Positions 26,261 to 35,362 of a stretch of DNA of 64,000 nucleotides are shown one piece after another; within the stretch, counting starts at the first letter, position 1, and every line of letters starts with the position of its first letter. Source of the DNA: UBA7488 sp964414185 (GTDB lineage: Bacteria; Pseudomonadota; Alphaproteobacteria; CAAHEQ01; UBA3637); assembly GCA_964414185.1 (NCBI GenBank), contig CAYPVK010000006.1:34208-98207 (forward strand). The letters are read 5' to 3'. The notes beneath the pieces were generated by a model. The model did not search any database. It was given only the letters and a program-made list of their open reading frames with translations, and was not told the origin of the DNA. A program made the translations under genes and the position numbers.

Positions 26261-29200
26261 TTTCATCGGAATTTTTTATTCGGCATCCTCGTTTTTCCGG
26301 CGTTATCGCTTGCGTTTTGGTATTGTTGGGGTTAATGGCCATTGTGGTTTTGCCCGTTTCCCAATATCCGCAAATTACGCCGCCGCAAATTATTGTGTCC
26401 GCTACTTATCCCGGTGCCGGTGCAGATGTTTTGAAAGACACCGTTGCCGTCGTAATTGAAAATGAATTGAACGGGGTGGAAGGGATGCTGTATATGTCTT
26501 CCACTTCAAATGACAGCGGCGAATATAAGCTGACCATTACGTTTAATATCGGTGTTGACCCCGATATTGCCCAAGTCAAAGTTGAAAATCGTTTGCAACA
26601 AATTACATCCTTTTTGCCGCCGATAGTAACCGAAGAGGGGTTGTCCGTCAGCACTCAATCCGCCGATATTTTGGGCATGTTGGTATTGCGCTCCGAAAAC
26701 GGCACTTATGATGATTTGTATTTAAGCAATTATGCGTATACGAACATCATCAATCCGTTGGAACGTGTCGAAGGAATCAGCCAAGCGCAAGTTTACGGGC
26801 CGCAATACAGTATTCGCGTGTGGTTAAATCCCGTTAAAATGGCTTCAATGAATTTAGTCAGTGATGATATTGTCAAAGCCATTGAATCTCAAAATATTCA
26901 AGCTGCCGTCGGCAGTATCGGATCGGCTCCCAGCGCGAAAAATACCAATACGGTTTTAACATTAAGTGCCAAAGGGTTATTAAATACCGTTAAAGATTTT
27001 GAAGAAATTATCGTCGTAACCGATTCGTCCGGCGGGACGGTGCGATTGAAAGATATTGCCACCATTGAAATGGGAGCCGATAATTACGGTATTACGGCTT
27101 CATTTGATAATGCGCCCGCCGTTGCCATCGGCATGAGTCAGACGCCTTCTTCCAATTCGCTTCAAACAATGAAAAACGTCAAAAAATTAATGGCCGAATT
27201 GCAAAACACTTTTCCGCCCGATATGCAAATAGAGGTTGCCTATGATTCCACTCAATTTGTCCGCGCGTCGATTCAAAGCATTTTGTCAACTTTGGCAATT
27301 ACGTTTTGCCTTGTTATCGGCGTGGTGTTTTTGTTCTTGCAAAATTGGCGTGCAACGTTAATTCCGACCATAACTATTCCCGTATCGTTGATTGCAACGT
27401 TCGCAGTGATTTATGTGCTTGGATTTGACATTAATATTTTAACGTTATTCGCGTTGATTTTGGCTATCGGTTTGGTTGTGGACGATGCCATTATTGTTGT
27501 CGAACGTGTTCAATATTTGATGAAATATAAAAACATGAATTCGACGGATGCCGCCGTACAGGCAATGAAAGATATCGGTGGGGCGATTGTGGCGACGACT
27601 TTGGTGCTGTTGTCCATTTTTATCCCCGTAGGGTTGATGGCCGGCATTACGGGAAAAATATATCAACAATTTGCCGTGACAATCGCGACGGCGGTTGTGT
27701 TTTCCGCCATTAACGCCTTAACGCTCAGCCCGGCTTTGTGCGCCATATTTTTGCGTAAAAAATCAACACTGGAAAATGAAAAACAAGGCTTTTTCTTCCG
27801 TTTTAACGAGGCGGTGGATTTTACACGAAATAAGTATTTGAAAGGCGTCGGTTTTTTGGCAGGCAGGCTTTTGTTGACTTTGGCTTTTGTGGGGGCAACA
27901 TGCCTTTTAATTGCTTTTATGTTTTATAAAACACCGACATCTTTTATTCCTCAGGAAGACGAAGGCGTTATTTTCGGCAATTTGCAGTTGCCCGAAACGG
28001 CCAGTATAAACCAAACGAATGCCATGTTAAATGAAATGGGCAAAGGTATTATGAAAATGCCGGGCGTTGAATTTTATATCAGTATCGCAGGCGCTTCTTT
28101 GCTTGGCAGCGGCGGCGAAAATATCGGTATGGCGGTCATCGGTTTACAAAATTGGTCAAAACGGACCGCCAAATCCTTGTCATTGGAATCAATAATGGAT
28201 AAATTGCGCATCTTGTATGCGGACAATCCGATTGCAAGCGTGAATTTTTATGCTTTGCCGTCCATTCCGGGAGTCGGCAGCGCGGACGGGTTGTCTTTTC
28301 AACTGAATGCCGTCAATCCCACAATTACAAGTGAGGTATTGGCGCAAACGGTTGACGTATTTTTGGAAAAAATGAATAAAATGTCCGAATTTGCCTATGC
28401 CTTTACAACTTTTACGGCGGGTACACCACATGTATTTTTAGATATTAACCGTGTTAAATTGGAATCTTTGAAAGTTCCCGTATCGTCTTTTTTTACAGCT
28501 TTGCAAAACAATTTGGGATCGCGTTACGTGAACAACATTACATTGGAAGGGCAGGTTAACAAAGTTATTGTCCAGGCAGATTTTAATTACCGCAAAAGTT
28601 TGGAAGACGTAGAAAACATGTACATTCGTTCGGATACCGGGAAAATGGTTCAGGTCAAAGAGTTTGCCGATATGCGTACGGTTATGATGCCGAAAACCGT
28701 TTACCGCTATAATCAATATTTAAGCGCAGCCGTTACGGCTCAGACGGCAACAGGTGTCAGTACGGGCGAAGCGATTAAAACGCTTAAAAACATGGTGTCG
28801 AAATTGGGCAAAGATTATGCCATTGCTTGGACGGGGCTTACTTTGCAAGAGGTCGAAACGTCCGGTTTGGCGTTTATCCTGATCGGATTGGCTTTAATTT
28901 TCAGCTATTTGTTTTTGGTTGCGTTATACGAAAGCTGGCTTGTCGCTTTTTCGGTTATTTTATCAAGTATTTTTGCCGTTTTGGGCGCTTTGGTCGGTTT
29001 GATGTTGCTGGGTTTGCCGCTCAGCATTTATGCTCAGTTGGGGCTTGTGCTACTAATCGGTTTAGCCAGCAAAAACGCCATTTTGATTGTCGAATTTATT
29101 TTGGATTTCAGAAAATCGGGGCAATCCGTTTTACAAGCGGCCGTAAACGGTGCGTCGGAACGTTACCGCGCGGTTGTGATGACGGCTTTGACGTTTATTT

Positions 29201-29496
29201 TGGGCGTCATGCCGATGGTATTTGATAAAGGTGCCGGGGCGGCTGCTCAAAATTCAATGGGGACGGCCGTATTTTTCGGCATGATTTTTGCAACAACCGT
29301 CGGTATTTTATTCGTGCCGGGGATTTTTGCCTTGTTTGATACGCTTGTCGTTAAATTTTTCGGGGCAGGCAGAGATGAAAATAAAAAAATAACACCTGAA
29401 ACAAAACAACTGAACGCACGTATTCATCAACCCGTTAAATCGGTATCCGTCAAAAAGCAAAAATTTCGTAAAAACAAAGGGGATAAAAATGAATAA
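26257..29496 (+). CDS. RND multidrug efflux permease (HAE1/AcrB family)
   Basis: 1079 residues with the 12-helix RND layout: helix 1 near 13-31, the first periplasmic porter region to about 335, helices 2-6, the second porter region (about 560-870), then helices 8-12. Signatures include FFIRHPRFSGVIACVLVLLG, PVSQYPQITPPQIIVSATYPGA and, in helix 4, ILAIGLVVDDAIIVVE, whose two Asp residues carry protons. The pump exports hydrophobic drugs and detergents using the proton gradient. The C-terminal about 45 residues form a basic tail (KKQKFRKNKGDKNE) beyond the usual length. Middle gene of a three-gene operon, overlapping both neighbours. Confidence 0.96.
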   Translation: MISSEFFIRHPRFSGVIACVLVLLGLMAIVVLPVSQYPQITPPQIIVSATYPGAGADVLKDTVAVVIENELNGVEGMLYMSSTSNDSGEYKLTITFNIGVDPDIAQVKVENRLQQITSFLPPIVTEEGLSVSTQSADILGMLVLRSENGTYDDLYLSNYAYTNIINPLERVEGISQAQVYGPQYSIRVWLNPVKMASMNLVSDDIVKAIESQNIQAAVGSIGSAPSAKNTNTVLTLSAKGLLNTVKDFEEIIVVTDSSGGTVRLKDIATIEMGADNYGITASFDNAPAVAIGMSQTPSSNSLQTMKNVKKLMAELQNTFPPDMQIEVAYDSTQFVRASIQSILSTLAITFCLVIGVVFLFLQNWRATLIPTITIPVSLIATFAVIYVLGFDINILTLFALILAIGLVVDDAIIVVERVQYLMKYKNMNSTDAAVQAMKDIGGAIVATTLVLLSIFIPVGLMAGITGKIYQQFAVTIATAVVFSAINALTLSPALCAIFLRKKSTLENEKQGFFFRFNEAVDFTRNKYLKGVGFLAGRLLLTLAFVGATCLLIAFMFYKTPTSFIPQEDEGVIFGNLQLPETASINQTNAMLNEMGKGIMKMPGVEFYISIAGASLLGSGGENIGMAVIGLQNWSKRTAKSLSLESIMDKLRILYADNPIASVNFYALPSIPGVGSADGLSFQLNAVNPTITSEVLAQTVDVFLEKMNKMSEFAYAFTTFTAGTPHVFLDINRVKLESLKVPVSSFFTALQNNLGSRYVNNITLEGQVNKVIVQADFNYRKSLEDVENMYIRSDTGKMVQVKEFADMRTVMMPKTVYRYNQYLSAAVTAQTATGVSTGEAIKTLKNMVSKLGKDYAIAWTGLTLQEVETSGLAFILIGLALIFSYLFLVALYESWLVAFSVILSSIFAVLGALVGLMLLGLPLSIYAQLGLVLLIGLASKNAILIVEFILDFRKSGQSVLQAAVNGASERYRAVVMTALTFILGVMPMVFDKGAGAAAQNSMGTAVFFGMIFATTVGILFVPGIFALFDTLVVKFFGAGRDENKKITPETKQLNARIHQPVKSVSVKKQKFRKNKGDKNE

Positions 29497-30949
29497 AAAA
29501 CATTATATTTTTATCATTGCCTTACTTATCGGAGTTGGCGCCGTTAATTCTTGTACGGTTGGTCCCGATTACGAACGCCCGCAGTTTTTCGAAGATGCCC
29601 AAATTGAAAAATCATTGGATTTGAAACCCGTTACGGTAAAATCCGCCGCCGCATTTTCGCCGCTTGATTTTGAAGATGTCACTTTAAACGAACTGATGTA
29701 TCAAGCTTTGAATGAAAGCCCGACGATCAGACAGGCTTTGATACGGTTGCGCCAAGGGCGTCAATCGCTTAAAATTGCAGAGGTACAAGGGTTGCCGATG
29801 TTTGATGCATCGGGTAAATATGATTATGCAAACGAAAGTCGCAATATGGATACATTGTTGCGCGACGATTATTATCAAATCGGATTGGATATGTCTTGGG
29901 AAATTGATATTTTCGGGGGCACTCGTCGCCGTGCCGAAGCAGCCAAAGCCGATATGCGCGGTGCTTTGGAAAATCTTAAAAATGTGCATGTGTCAATGAC
30001 GGCAGATGTGGCAACGGCTTACATAAATTTGCGTACCGCCGAACAATTATTGGAAAACGCCAAAAACAACTTGAAAATCCAACAAGATATTTATCAAACC
30101 GTTTTGGCGAAATACAAAGCGGGTTTGACCGATGAAATCACATCCGATCAAGCCAAATACCTTGTCGAAACGACACGCATGAGTATCCCGCAACTTGAAT
30201 ATCAACGGACGGCCGCGCAAAATGCATTAGCGTTATTGTTAGGAAAATTGCCCGGAACATTAAATGACAAGTTGAATAAAGAAAAGAAAAATTTAGTTCA
30301 AAAAACGTTCAAATATAATGTTGCAACTTTATATGAATTGCCCGCCGACGTTATCCGTACGCGTCCCGACGTGCGCAGCGCGGAAGAACAATTAATCGCC
30401 CAAAATGCCGAAGTCGGTGCCGCAATTGCCGATATGTTTCCGAAAGTCAGCCTTTCGGGTTTGCTCGGATTCCAATCGTTGCATTCAAATAATTTATTGA
30501 ACCATAAAAGTTATACATACGGATATATTCCGGAAGTCAGTGTTCCGATTTTTCATTTCGGCGCTCTGAAAAATAATGTTGAGTTGCAAAAAAGCTTAAA
30601 AGAAGAGTATTTAATTACCTATGAACAAACGCTTTTAAAGGCAGCTTCGGAAATCAATAATGCGATGATTGCGCTTCAGAAAGAACTTGAACGCAACAAA
30701 GCGGCCAAAACGGCCTATCAAAAAATGAGTACGGTTTCAAAGTTAAATTGGGATAAATATCAAAAAGGGTTGATTGATTATTCGGATGTGTTGGATGCGG
30801 AACAACGCCGCTTGACGGCTCAAACGCAAATGGTCAATTCAAACAGCGCGCTTTATCAAGACATTGTGACATTTTATAAATCCATCGGTGGTCCGTTTAA
30901 TCCGATTACGCAATCCGCCGCTCTCAACAATGAAACATACAAAAAATAA
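29489..30949 (+). CDS. Outer-membrane efflux lipoprotein (NodT/OprM family)
   Basis: 486 residues. The signal peptide ends in the lipobox VNSC (Cys about residue 22), followed by TVGPDYERPQ, the standard start of mature OprM/NodT channels. Two TolC-type repeats are visible, each with long helices (LYQALNESPTIRQALIRLRQGRQSLKIAE; YELPADVIRTRPDVRSAEEQLIAQNAEVGAAIADMFPKVSLSG). The protein forms the trimeric exit duct of the RND pump. Its start overlaps the pump gene by 8 bases. No repressor gene adjoins the operon. Confidence 0.94.
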   Translation: MNKKHYIFIIALLIGVGAVNSCTVGPDYERPQFFEDAQIEKSLDLKPVTVKSAAAFSPLDFEDVTLNELMYQALNESPTIRQALIRLRQGRQSLKIAEVQGLPMFDASGKYDYANESRNMDTLLRDDYYQIGLDMSWEIDIFGGTRRRAEAAKADMRGALENLKNVHVSMTADVATAYINLRTAEQLLENAKNNLKIQQDIYQTVLAKYKAGLTDEITSDQAKYLVETTRMSIPQLEYQRTAAQNALALLLGKLPGTLNDKLNKEKKNLVQKTFKYNVATLYELPADVIRTRPDVRSAEEQLIAQNAEVGAAIADMFPKVSLSGLLGFQSLHSNNLLNHKSYTYGYIPEVSVPIFHFGALKNNVELQKSLKEEYLITYEQTLLKAASEINNAMIALQKELERNKAAKTAYQKMSTVSKLNWDKYQKGLIDYSDVLDAEQRRLTAQTQMVNSNSALYQDIVTFYKSIGGPFNPITQSAALNNETYKK

Positions 30950-30968
30950 TCAAGACTGTCATTATACA

Positions 30969-31003
30969 TAAAAAAAGAACACCCGCCGAGAGTGTTCTTT
31001 AAA
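30969..31003 (-). terminator. Terminator after tRNA-Val
   Basis: The stem AAAGAACAC / GTGTTCTTT (9 bp) with a loop of about 8 nt is followed on the minus strand by seven T, immediately past the CCA end of tRNA-Val. It also lies just past the plus-strand efflux operon and may work in both directions, though the plus-side T-run is poor. Confidence 0.8.
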
Positions 31004-31004
31004 T

Positions 31005-31081
31005 TGGTAGGCGACTACGGATTCGAACCGCAGACCCTCTCGGTGTAAACGAGATGCTCTAACCAGCTGAGCTAGTCGCCC
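31005..31081 (-). tRNA. tRNA-Val (anticodon TAC)
   Basis: 77 nt with encoded CCA. The acceptor stem GGGCGAC pairs with GTCGCCT (one G-U at the first pair). The D-arm contains AGCTCAGCTGGTTAGAGC. The anticodon stem TCTCG/CGAGA closes the loop TTTACAC with anticodon TAC, and the T-arm contains GGTTCGAATCC. Confidence 0.96.
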
Positions 31082-31190
31082 ATCGCAAAAACAAGGGTCG
31101 GTTACAACACTTGTTTTTATTCTTCCCTTCGAAAGATTTTGCTATTGTATTTGATTTAATTTCATATGTCAACATAATTTTGTGTCGTTT

Positions 31191-32033
31191 TTATAATTTA
31201 ATATCTTTATATGGGGATTCATCCGTAAATAACGGCCGAATTCGGTTTTCAAATAATTGTTTTTCTTGAATCGTTAACGGTTCGATTTCGTTTGGTGTCG
31301 CTTCGTTTGCAGAACGTACGGAACCGTTTTGTTTCAACGTATCCATAAAATGAAACCAATAAATCCCGTCAACGATTTTTAAATCAAGCCCGTTTTGGCA
31401 TTTCATAAATTCAAACGGACCTTTTTGATAAAAATTCTTTAAATATCTTTTTTTTATGATATGACTGTCATATCCGCCGTTCAACGGAACGGGGCGGTAT
31501 TTAACTAACCTGTCATGCAATACGAAAGTGTTATATCCTTTAAATCCCCATCTGATTTTATCATTTTTGGCGGCTTGTGCTCGAACTTTATTTATTAAAT
31601 TTTCCAAACGATTTTTTATGTATACTTGATCGGCATCGATTTTGACGACAAAATCATTATCATCTATTTTATCCCAACCGAATTGAGTGTATGCGGCTAA
31701 AGAATTTTTATGGGAATAATTCGTGCTATAACGTTTGTCATGCGAAGGTATCACGGCATAAGGATAAGCATAAACGGAACAATTTTTTCGTTGATTACAC
31801 CATGATGTCATAACTTCAATGGATCCGTCATCGGGTTCTTTTGAATAGATCATAACTATTTTATCAAAAATACCGTCAATACTGTTTAGACAAGCTTTTA
31901 AGGTCGGAATTTCATTTTTAACCCGAATAAAGGCAGTTACATTGACATGTTTTTTTTGTTGAGCGGCAAAGCCATATCCGATTGTAAAACAAAACAAGAA
32001 TAATAAAACATATGATACGGTAAAACGGAACAT
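31191..32033 (-). CDS. Exported or membrane-anchored glycosyltransferase-like protein
   Basis: 280 residues. The N-terminus is a signal-like hydrophobic segment (FTVSYVLLFLFCFTIGYGFAAQ, possible cleavage after FAA). The rest resembles a GT2-like domain: VNVTAFIRVKNEIPTLKACLNSI (residues about 30-52), KIVMIYSKEPDDGSIEV, and the DxD-like KIDADQVYI (about 139-147). The sequence is too divergent to name donor or acceptor. It is the third signal-bearing transferase in the window and lies alone between tRNA-Val and hup, separated from hup by a strong terminator. Confidence 0.7.
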   Translation of the reverse strand: MFRFTVSYVLLFLFCFTIGYGFAAQQKKHVNVTAFIRVKNEIPTLKACLNSIDGIFDKIVMIYSKEPDDGSIEVMTSWCNQRKNCSVYAYPYAVIPSHDKRYSTNYSHKNSLAAYTQFGWDKIDDNDFVVKIDADQVYIKNRLENLINKVRAQAAKNDKIRWGFKGYNTFVLHDRLVKYRPVPLNGGYDSHIIKKRYLKNFYQKGPFEFMKCQNGLDLKIVDGIYWFHFMDTLKQNGSVRSANEATPNEIEPLTIQEKQLFENRIRPLFTDESPYKDIKL

Positions 32034-32055
32034 GGTTATAAAATCCTTTAAATAT

Positions 32056-32092
32056 AAAAAAAGAGATGGTATATCTATACCATCTCTTTTAA
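32056..32092 (-). terminator. Rho-independent terminator of hup
   Basis: The 13-bp stem AAAGAGATGGTAT / ATACCATCTCTTT with loop ATCT is flanked by A- and T-runs on both strands. On the minus strand it lies 18 bases past the hup stop. Confidence 0.85.
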
Positions 32093-32109
32093 AAGAATGT
32101 CAAACAAAC

Positions 32110-32385
32110 TTATTTGTTGACAGCATCTTTCAAACCTTTACCGGCACGGAATTTCGGTTGTTTTGAAGCCGGAATTTTAATTGTTGCGCCTGTGCGCGGG
32201 TTGCGACCTGTAGAAGCCGGGCGTTTCGTTACGGCAAAGGTACCAAAATTAATAACGCGGACATCATCGCCTTTTTTCAATGCAGCGGCAATGACTTCAA
32301 GAACTGCATCCAAAGCTTTTGTTGTATCTGTTTTTGTCAATCCGGCTTTTTTTGAAGCAGCATCAATTAATTCTTGTTTGTTCAT
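32110..32385 (-). CDS. hup: DNA-binding protein HU
   Basis: 91 residues, the standard length. MNKQELIDAASKKAGLTKTDTTKALDAVLEVI forms the helical dimer base; INFGTFAVTKRPASTGRNPRTGATIKIPASKQPKFRAGKGLKDAVN contains the DNA-intercalating arm with the conserved RNPxTG and the Pro at its tip. A nucleoid-associated homodimer that bends DNA. GGAG lies 9 bases upstream of the ATG. Located just downstream of lon, as in many proteobacteria, but with its own promoter and terminator. Confidence 0.97.
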   Translation of the reverse strand: MNKQELIDAASKKAGLTKTDTTKALDAVLEVIAAALKKGDDVRVINFGTFAVTKRPASTGRNPRTGATIKIPASKQPKFRAGKGLKDAVNK

Positions 32386-32440
32386 GAGTAATACTCCTTT
32401 ATAATATATATTAAAATGTAAGCGTTGCCTTACAGGTATC

Positions 32441-32470
32441 AGTCTAGCACCCCTTTTTACGCGATGTCAA
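32441..32470 (-). promoter_or_regulatory. Putative hup promoter
   Basis: On the minus strand: TTGACA (32470-32465), an 18-nt spacer, TAGACT (32446-32441), about 55 nt before the hup start. Confidence 0.55.
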
Positions 32471-32861
32471 CAATCTTTTTTTAAAAAAATGCCGAAAAAG
32501 TGCAGTTTTTTGCGATTTTTTTTGCAAATTTACAACCAAAAGTTGTTCTTTTGCGGGGAATATGCTAAAAAAAGTGAAAATCCTACCGAATCAATGTTTT
32601 AAGTTGAATATTTGTTTTGAAATTTTTGTTGAAGTTTGAATTAACTTTTTGTATAAATTTTTTTCTTTGGTTGTTCTTTAAATTGTTTTGATGCCGTATA
32701 TGTATAACGGCTTTATGAAATTATTTATTATTTCGGAAATTAAAAAAACGACAAATTCAAAATCTGTTTTGATCTGCTTTATGAATTATGATTAAAAAAA
32801 TACGAATGATTTGATTTTATGCCTCCCCTTGAAAATCAAGGGGAGAACTTTACTGTTTCAA
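32471..32861. other. Non-coding gap between lon and hup
   Basis: About 390 bases, strongly AT-rich, without a credible reading frame. The only structure seen is a 10-bp stem CTCCCCTTGA / TCAAGGGGAG (32823-32845) 17 bases beyond the lon stop, a likely transcription end for lon although the following T-run is weak. Confidence 0.5.
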
Positions 32862-35264
32862 TTAATTGGCACTGATGCCGATTTCGGCTGCCGGTTCGGT
32901 CACTGCCGTTACATTCAACAACGATTCTTCAAGCGGCAAGGGTGATAACGGTTTTGTCAGCGCATGCAACAACACTTCTTCGGCACCGGAGACACAAACG
33001 ATTTCCATCCCTTTTTTGACATTTTCGGGGATTTCTTCCAAATCCTTTTCGTTTTCGGCCGGTATCAAGACTTTTTTGATGCCCGCGCGCAGTGCCGCCA
33101 ACAATTTTTCTTTTAAGCCCCCGATGGGCAAGACACGGCCGCGCAACGTGATTTCGCCCGTCATCGCGATGTCTTTATGTACCGGAATGCCGGTCAAAGC
33201 CGATACCAATGACGTCATCATCGCAATACCTGCCGACGGTCCGTCTTTTGGGGTTGCGCCTTCGGGCACATGTACGTGAATGTCATGCTTTTCAAAAACA
33301 GCGGCAGGGATACCGAATAAATTATGCCGCGACCGAATGTAAGAATGTGCGGCCTCAACGGATTCTTTCATCACATCGCCCAATTGACCCGTTAACGTGA
33401 TTTTGCCTTTGCCGGGCATTGTAACGGCTTCAATGGATAAAATATCGCCACCCACTTCGGTCCACGCAAGCCCCGTTGTCGTGCCGACTTGGTCTTCCAA
33501 TTCCGCAACGCCGTAATGATATTTTTTAATACCGGCATATTTGCGCAAATTTTCCTCAGTCACAACAACTTTGTCTTTTTTATCAACTTGCAATTCTTTA
33601 ACGACTTTACGGGCGATGTTGGCAATTTCCCTTTCCAAATTACGCACGCCCGATTCACGCGTGTAATGGCGGATAAGAGCCATTATTGCCCCATCGGTAA
33701 TTTCCAATTCTTCCGCTTTTAATCCCGTTAATTTCAATTGCTTGCCGATTAAATGCCGCTTTGCAATTTGTACCTTTTCATCTTCGGTATAACCCGATAA
33801 TTGGATGATTTCCATACGGTCGAGCAAAGGCCTTGGCATATGTAACGTGTTGGCCGTCGTGATAAACATCACGTTGGACAAATCATAGTCGACTTCCAAG
33901 TAATGATCATTAAAGGTAGCATTTTGTTCGGGATCCAATACCTCTAACAATGCAGATGACGGATCACCGCGGTAATCGTTGCCCAATTTGTCAATTTCAT
34001 CCAATAAAAACAACGGATTAATCGATTTTGCCTTTTTCATGCCTTGAATAATTTTCCCCGGCATGGAACCGATATAGGTACGCCGATGCCCGCGGATTTC
34101 GGCTTCATCGCGCATGCCACCCAATGAGGTCCGCACAAAATGCCGTCCCGTCGCACGAGCAATGGATTGGCCGAGCGAGGTTTTGCCGACTCCCGGAGGA
34201 CCGACAAGGCATAAGATGGAACCTTTAACCGAACCGGTACGTAATTGGACGGCCAAAAATTCCAAAATACGTTCTTTGACCTTTTCCAATCCGTAATGGT
34301 CTTCGTCCAAAATCTTTTTGGCTTCCATCAAATCGTTTTTTAATGTTTTTTTCGTCCGCCACGGCAATGAAAGCAACCAATCCAAATAGTTGCGAATAAC
34401 GCCGGCTTCCGCCGATGACGGACCCATTGTTTGCAACTTTTTAAGTTCGCCGAGCGCTTTTTCTTTCACATCTTTGGGGAAACCCGCTTTTTTGATTTTA
34501 GCTTCCAATTCGGCCATTTCGCCGCCGTCTTCGGAATCGCCCAATTCTTTTTGAATGGCTTTCATTTGCTCATTCAAATAGTATTCGCGCTGACTTTTTT
34601 CCATTTGGCGCTTGACACGTTTACGGATTTTGCGTTCGACATTTAACACGCCGATTTCTTTTTCCATTTCGGCGAACAAAGTTTCCAAACGCCCCGCCAA
34701 TGAATTGATTTCAAGCAGTTTTTGTTTTTGTTCCAATTTTAATGCCAAATGTGTCGCGATGATATCGGCCAATTTTTCGGGATCTTTGATTTGAGATACC
34801 GCAACCAAAACTTCGGGGCCGATACGTTTGTTTAATCGCACATAATTTTCAAATTGGTCGGTAACCGAACGGGTTAAAATTTCTATTTCATCGGGCCTGT
34901 CATTTTTTTCGTTCAGGATTTGAGCATGCGCTTCAAAAAACGACGTGCTTTGCGTCCAATCCAAAACTTTTGCACGGGCGATACCTTCTACCAAAATTTT
35001 AACTGTTCCGTCGGGCAACTTCAACATCTGCAAAATATTGGCAAGTGTGCCGATTTTGTATAAATCCCCCGTATAGGGCGTGTCGATTAAAGAATCCGTT
35101 TGTGCAATCAATAAAACCTGTTTATTGTTTGCAACAGCTTCGTTAAGGGCTGCAATGGATTTATCGCGTCCGACGAATAACGGTACGACAACATGCGGAT
35201 AAACGACGATATCGCGCAGTGGTAAAACAGGATAAATTCCGTCAGTAATTTTTTCTGATGTCAT
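32862..35264 (-). CDS. lon: ATP-dependent protease Lon
   Basis: 800 residues with the LonA layout: N-terminal substrate-binding domain (YPVLPLRDIVVYPHVVVPLFVGR), coiled coil (about 185-255), AAA+ module with Walker A GPPGVGKTS (about 357) and Walker B PLFLLDEIDK, and a C-terminal serine-lysine peptidase with GPSAGIAMM (catalytic Ser about 680) and LPIGGLKEKLLAA (catalytic Lys). Degrades misfolded and regulatory proteins in the cytoplasm. Downstream of clpX, in the conserved tig-clpP-clpX-lon-hup order. Confidence 0.98.
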   Translation of the reverse strand: MTSEKITDGIYPVLPLRDIVVYPHVVVPLFVGRDKSIAALNEAVANNKQVLLIAQTDSLIDTPYTGDLYKIGTLANILQMLKLPDGTVKILVEGIARAKVLDWTQSTSFFEAHAQILNEKNDRPDEIEILTRSVTDQFENYVRLNKRIGPEVLVAVSQIKDPEKLADIIATHLALKLEQKQKLLEINSLAGRLETLFAEMEKEIGVLNVERKIRKRVKRQMEKSQREYYLNEQMKAIQKELGDSEDGGEMAELEAKIKKAGFPKDVKEKALGELKKLQTMGPSSAEAGVIRNYLDWLLSLPWRTKKTLKNDLMEAKKILDEDHYGLEKVKERILEFLAVQLRTGSVKGSILCLVGPPGVGKTSLGQSIARATGRHFVRTSLGGMRDEAEIRGHRRTYIGSMPGKIIQGMKKAKSINPLFLLDEIDKLGNDYRGDPSSALLEVLDPEQNATFNDHYLEVDYDLSNVMFITTANTLHMPRPLLDRMEIIQLSGYTEDEKVQIAKRHLIGKQLKLTGLKAEELEITDGAIMALIRHYTRESGVRNLEREIANIARKVVKELQVDKKDKVVVTEENLRKYAGIKKYHYGVAELEDQVGTTTGLAWTEVGGDILSIEAVTMPGKGKITLTGQLGDVMKESVEAAHSYIRSRHNLFGIPAAVFEKHDIHVHVPEGATPKDGPSAGIAMMTSLVSALTGIPVHKDIAMTGEITLRGRVLPIGGLKEKLLAALRAGIKKVLIPAENEKDLEEIPENVKKGMEIVCVSGAEEVLLHALTKPLSPLPLEESLLNVTAVTEPAAEIGISAN

Positions 35265-35362
35265 GTGTTTTCTCTTTATTTAAAATTTACGTACATGCAT
35301 ATATAGGTATTCATCCGGCCTTTCGCAAGAGAAAAAATCCATACATAAGGCTTTATTCTTCA

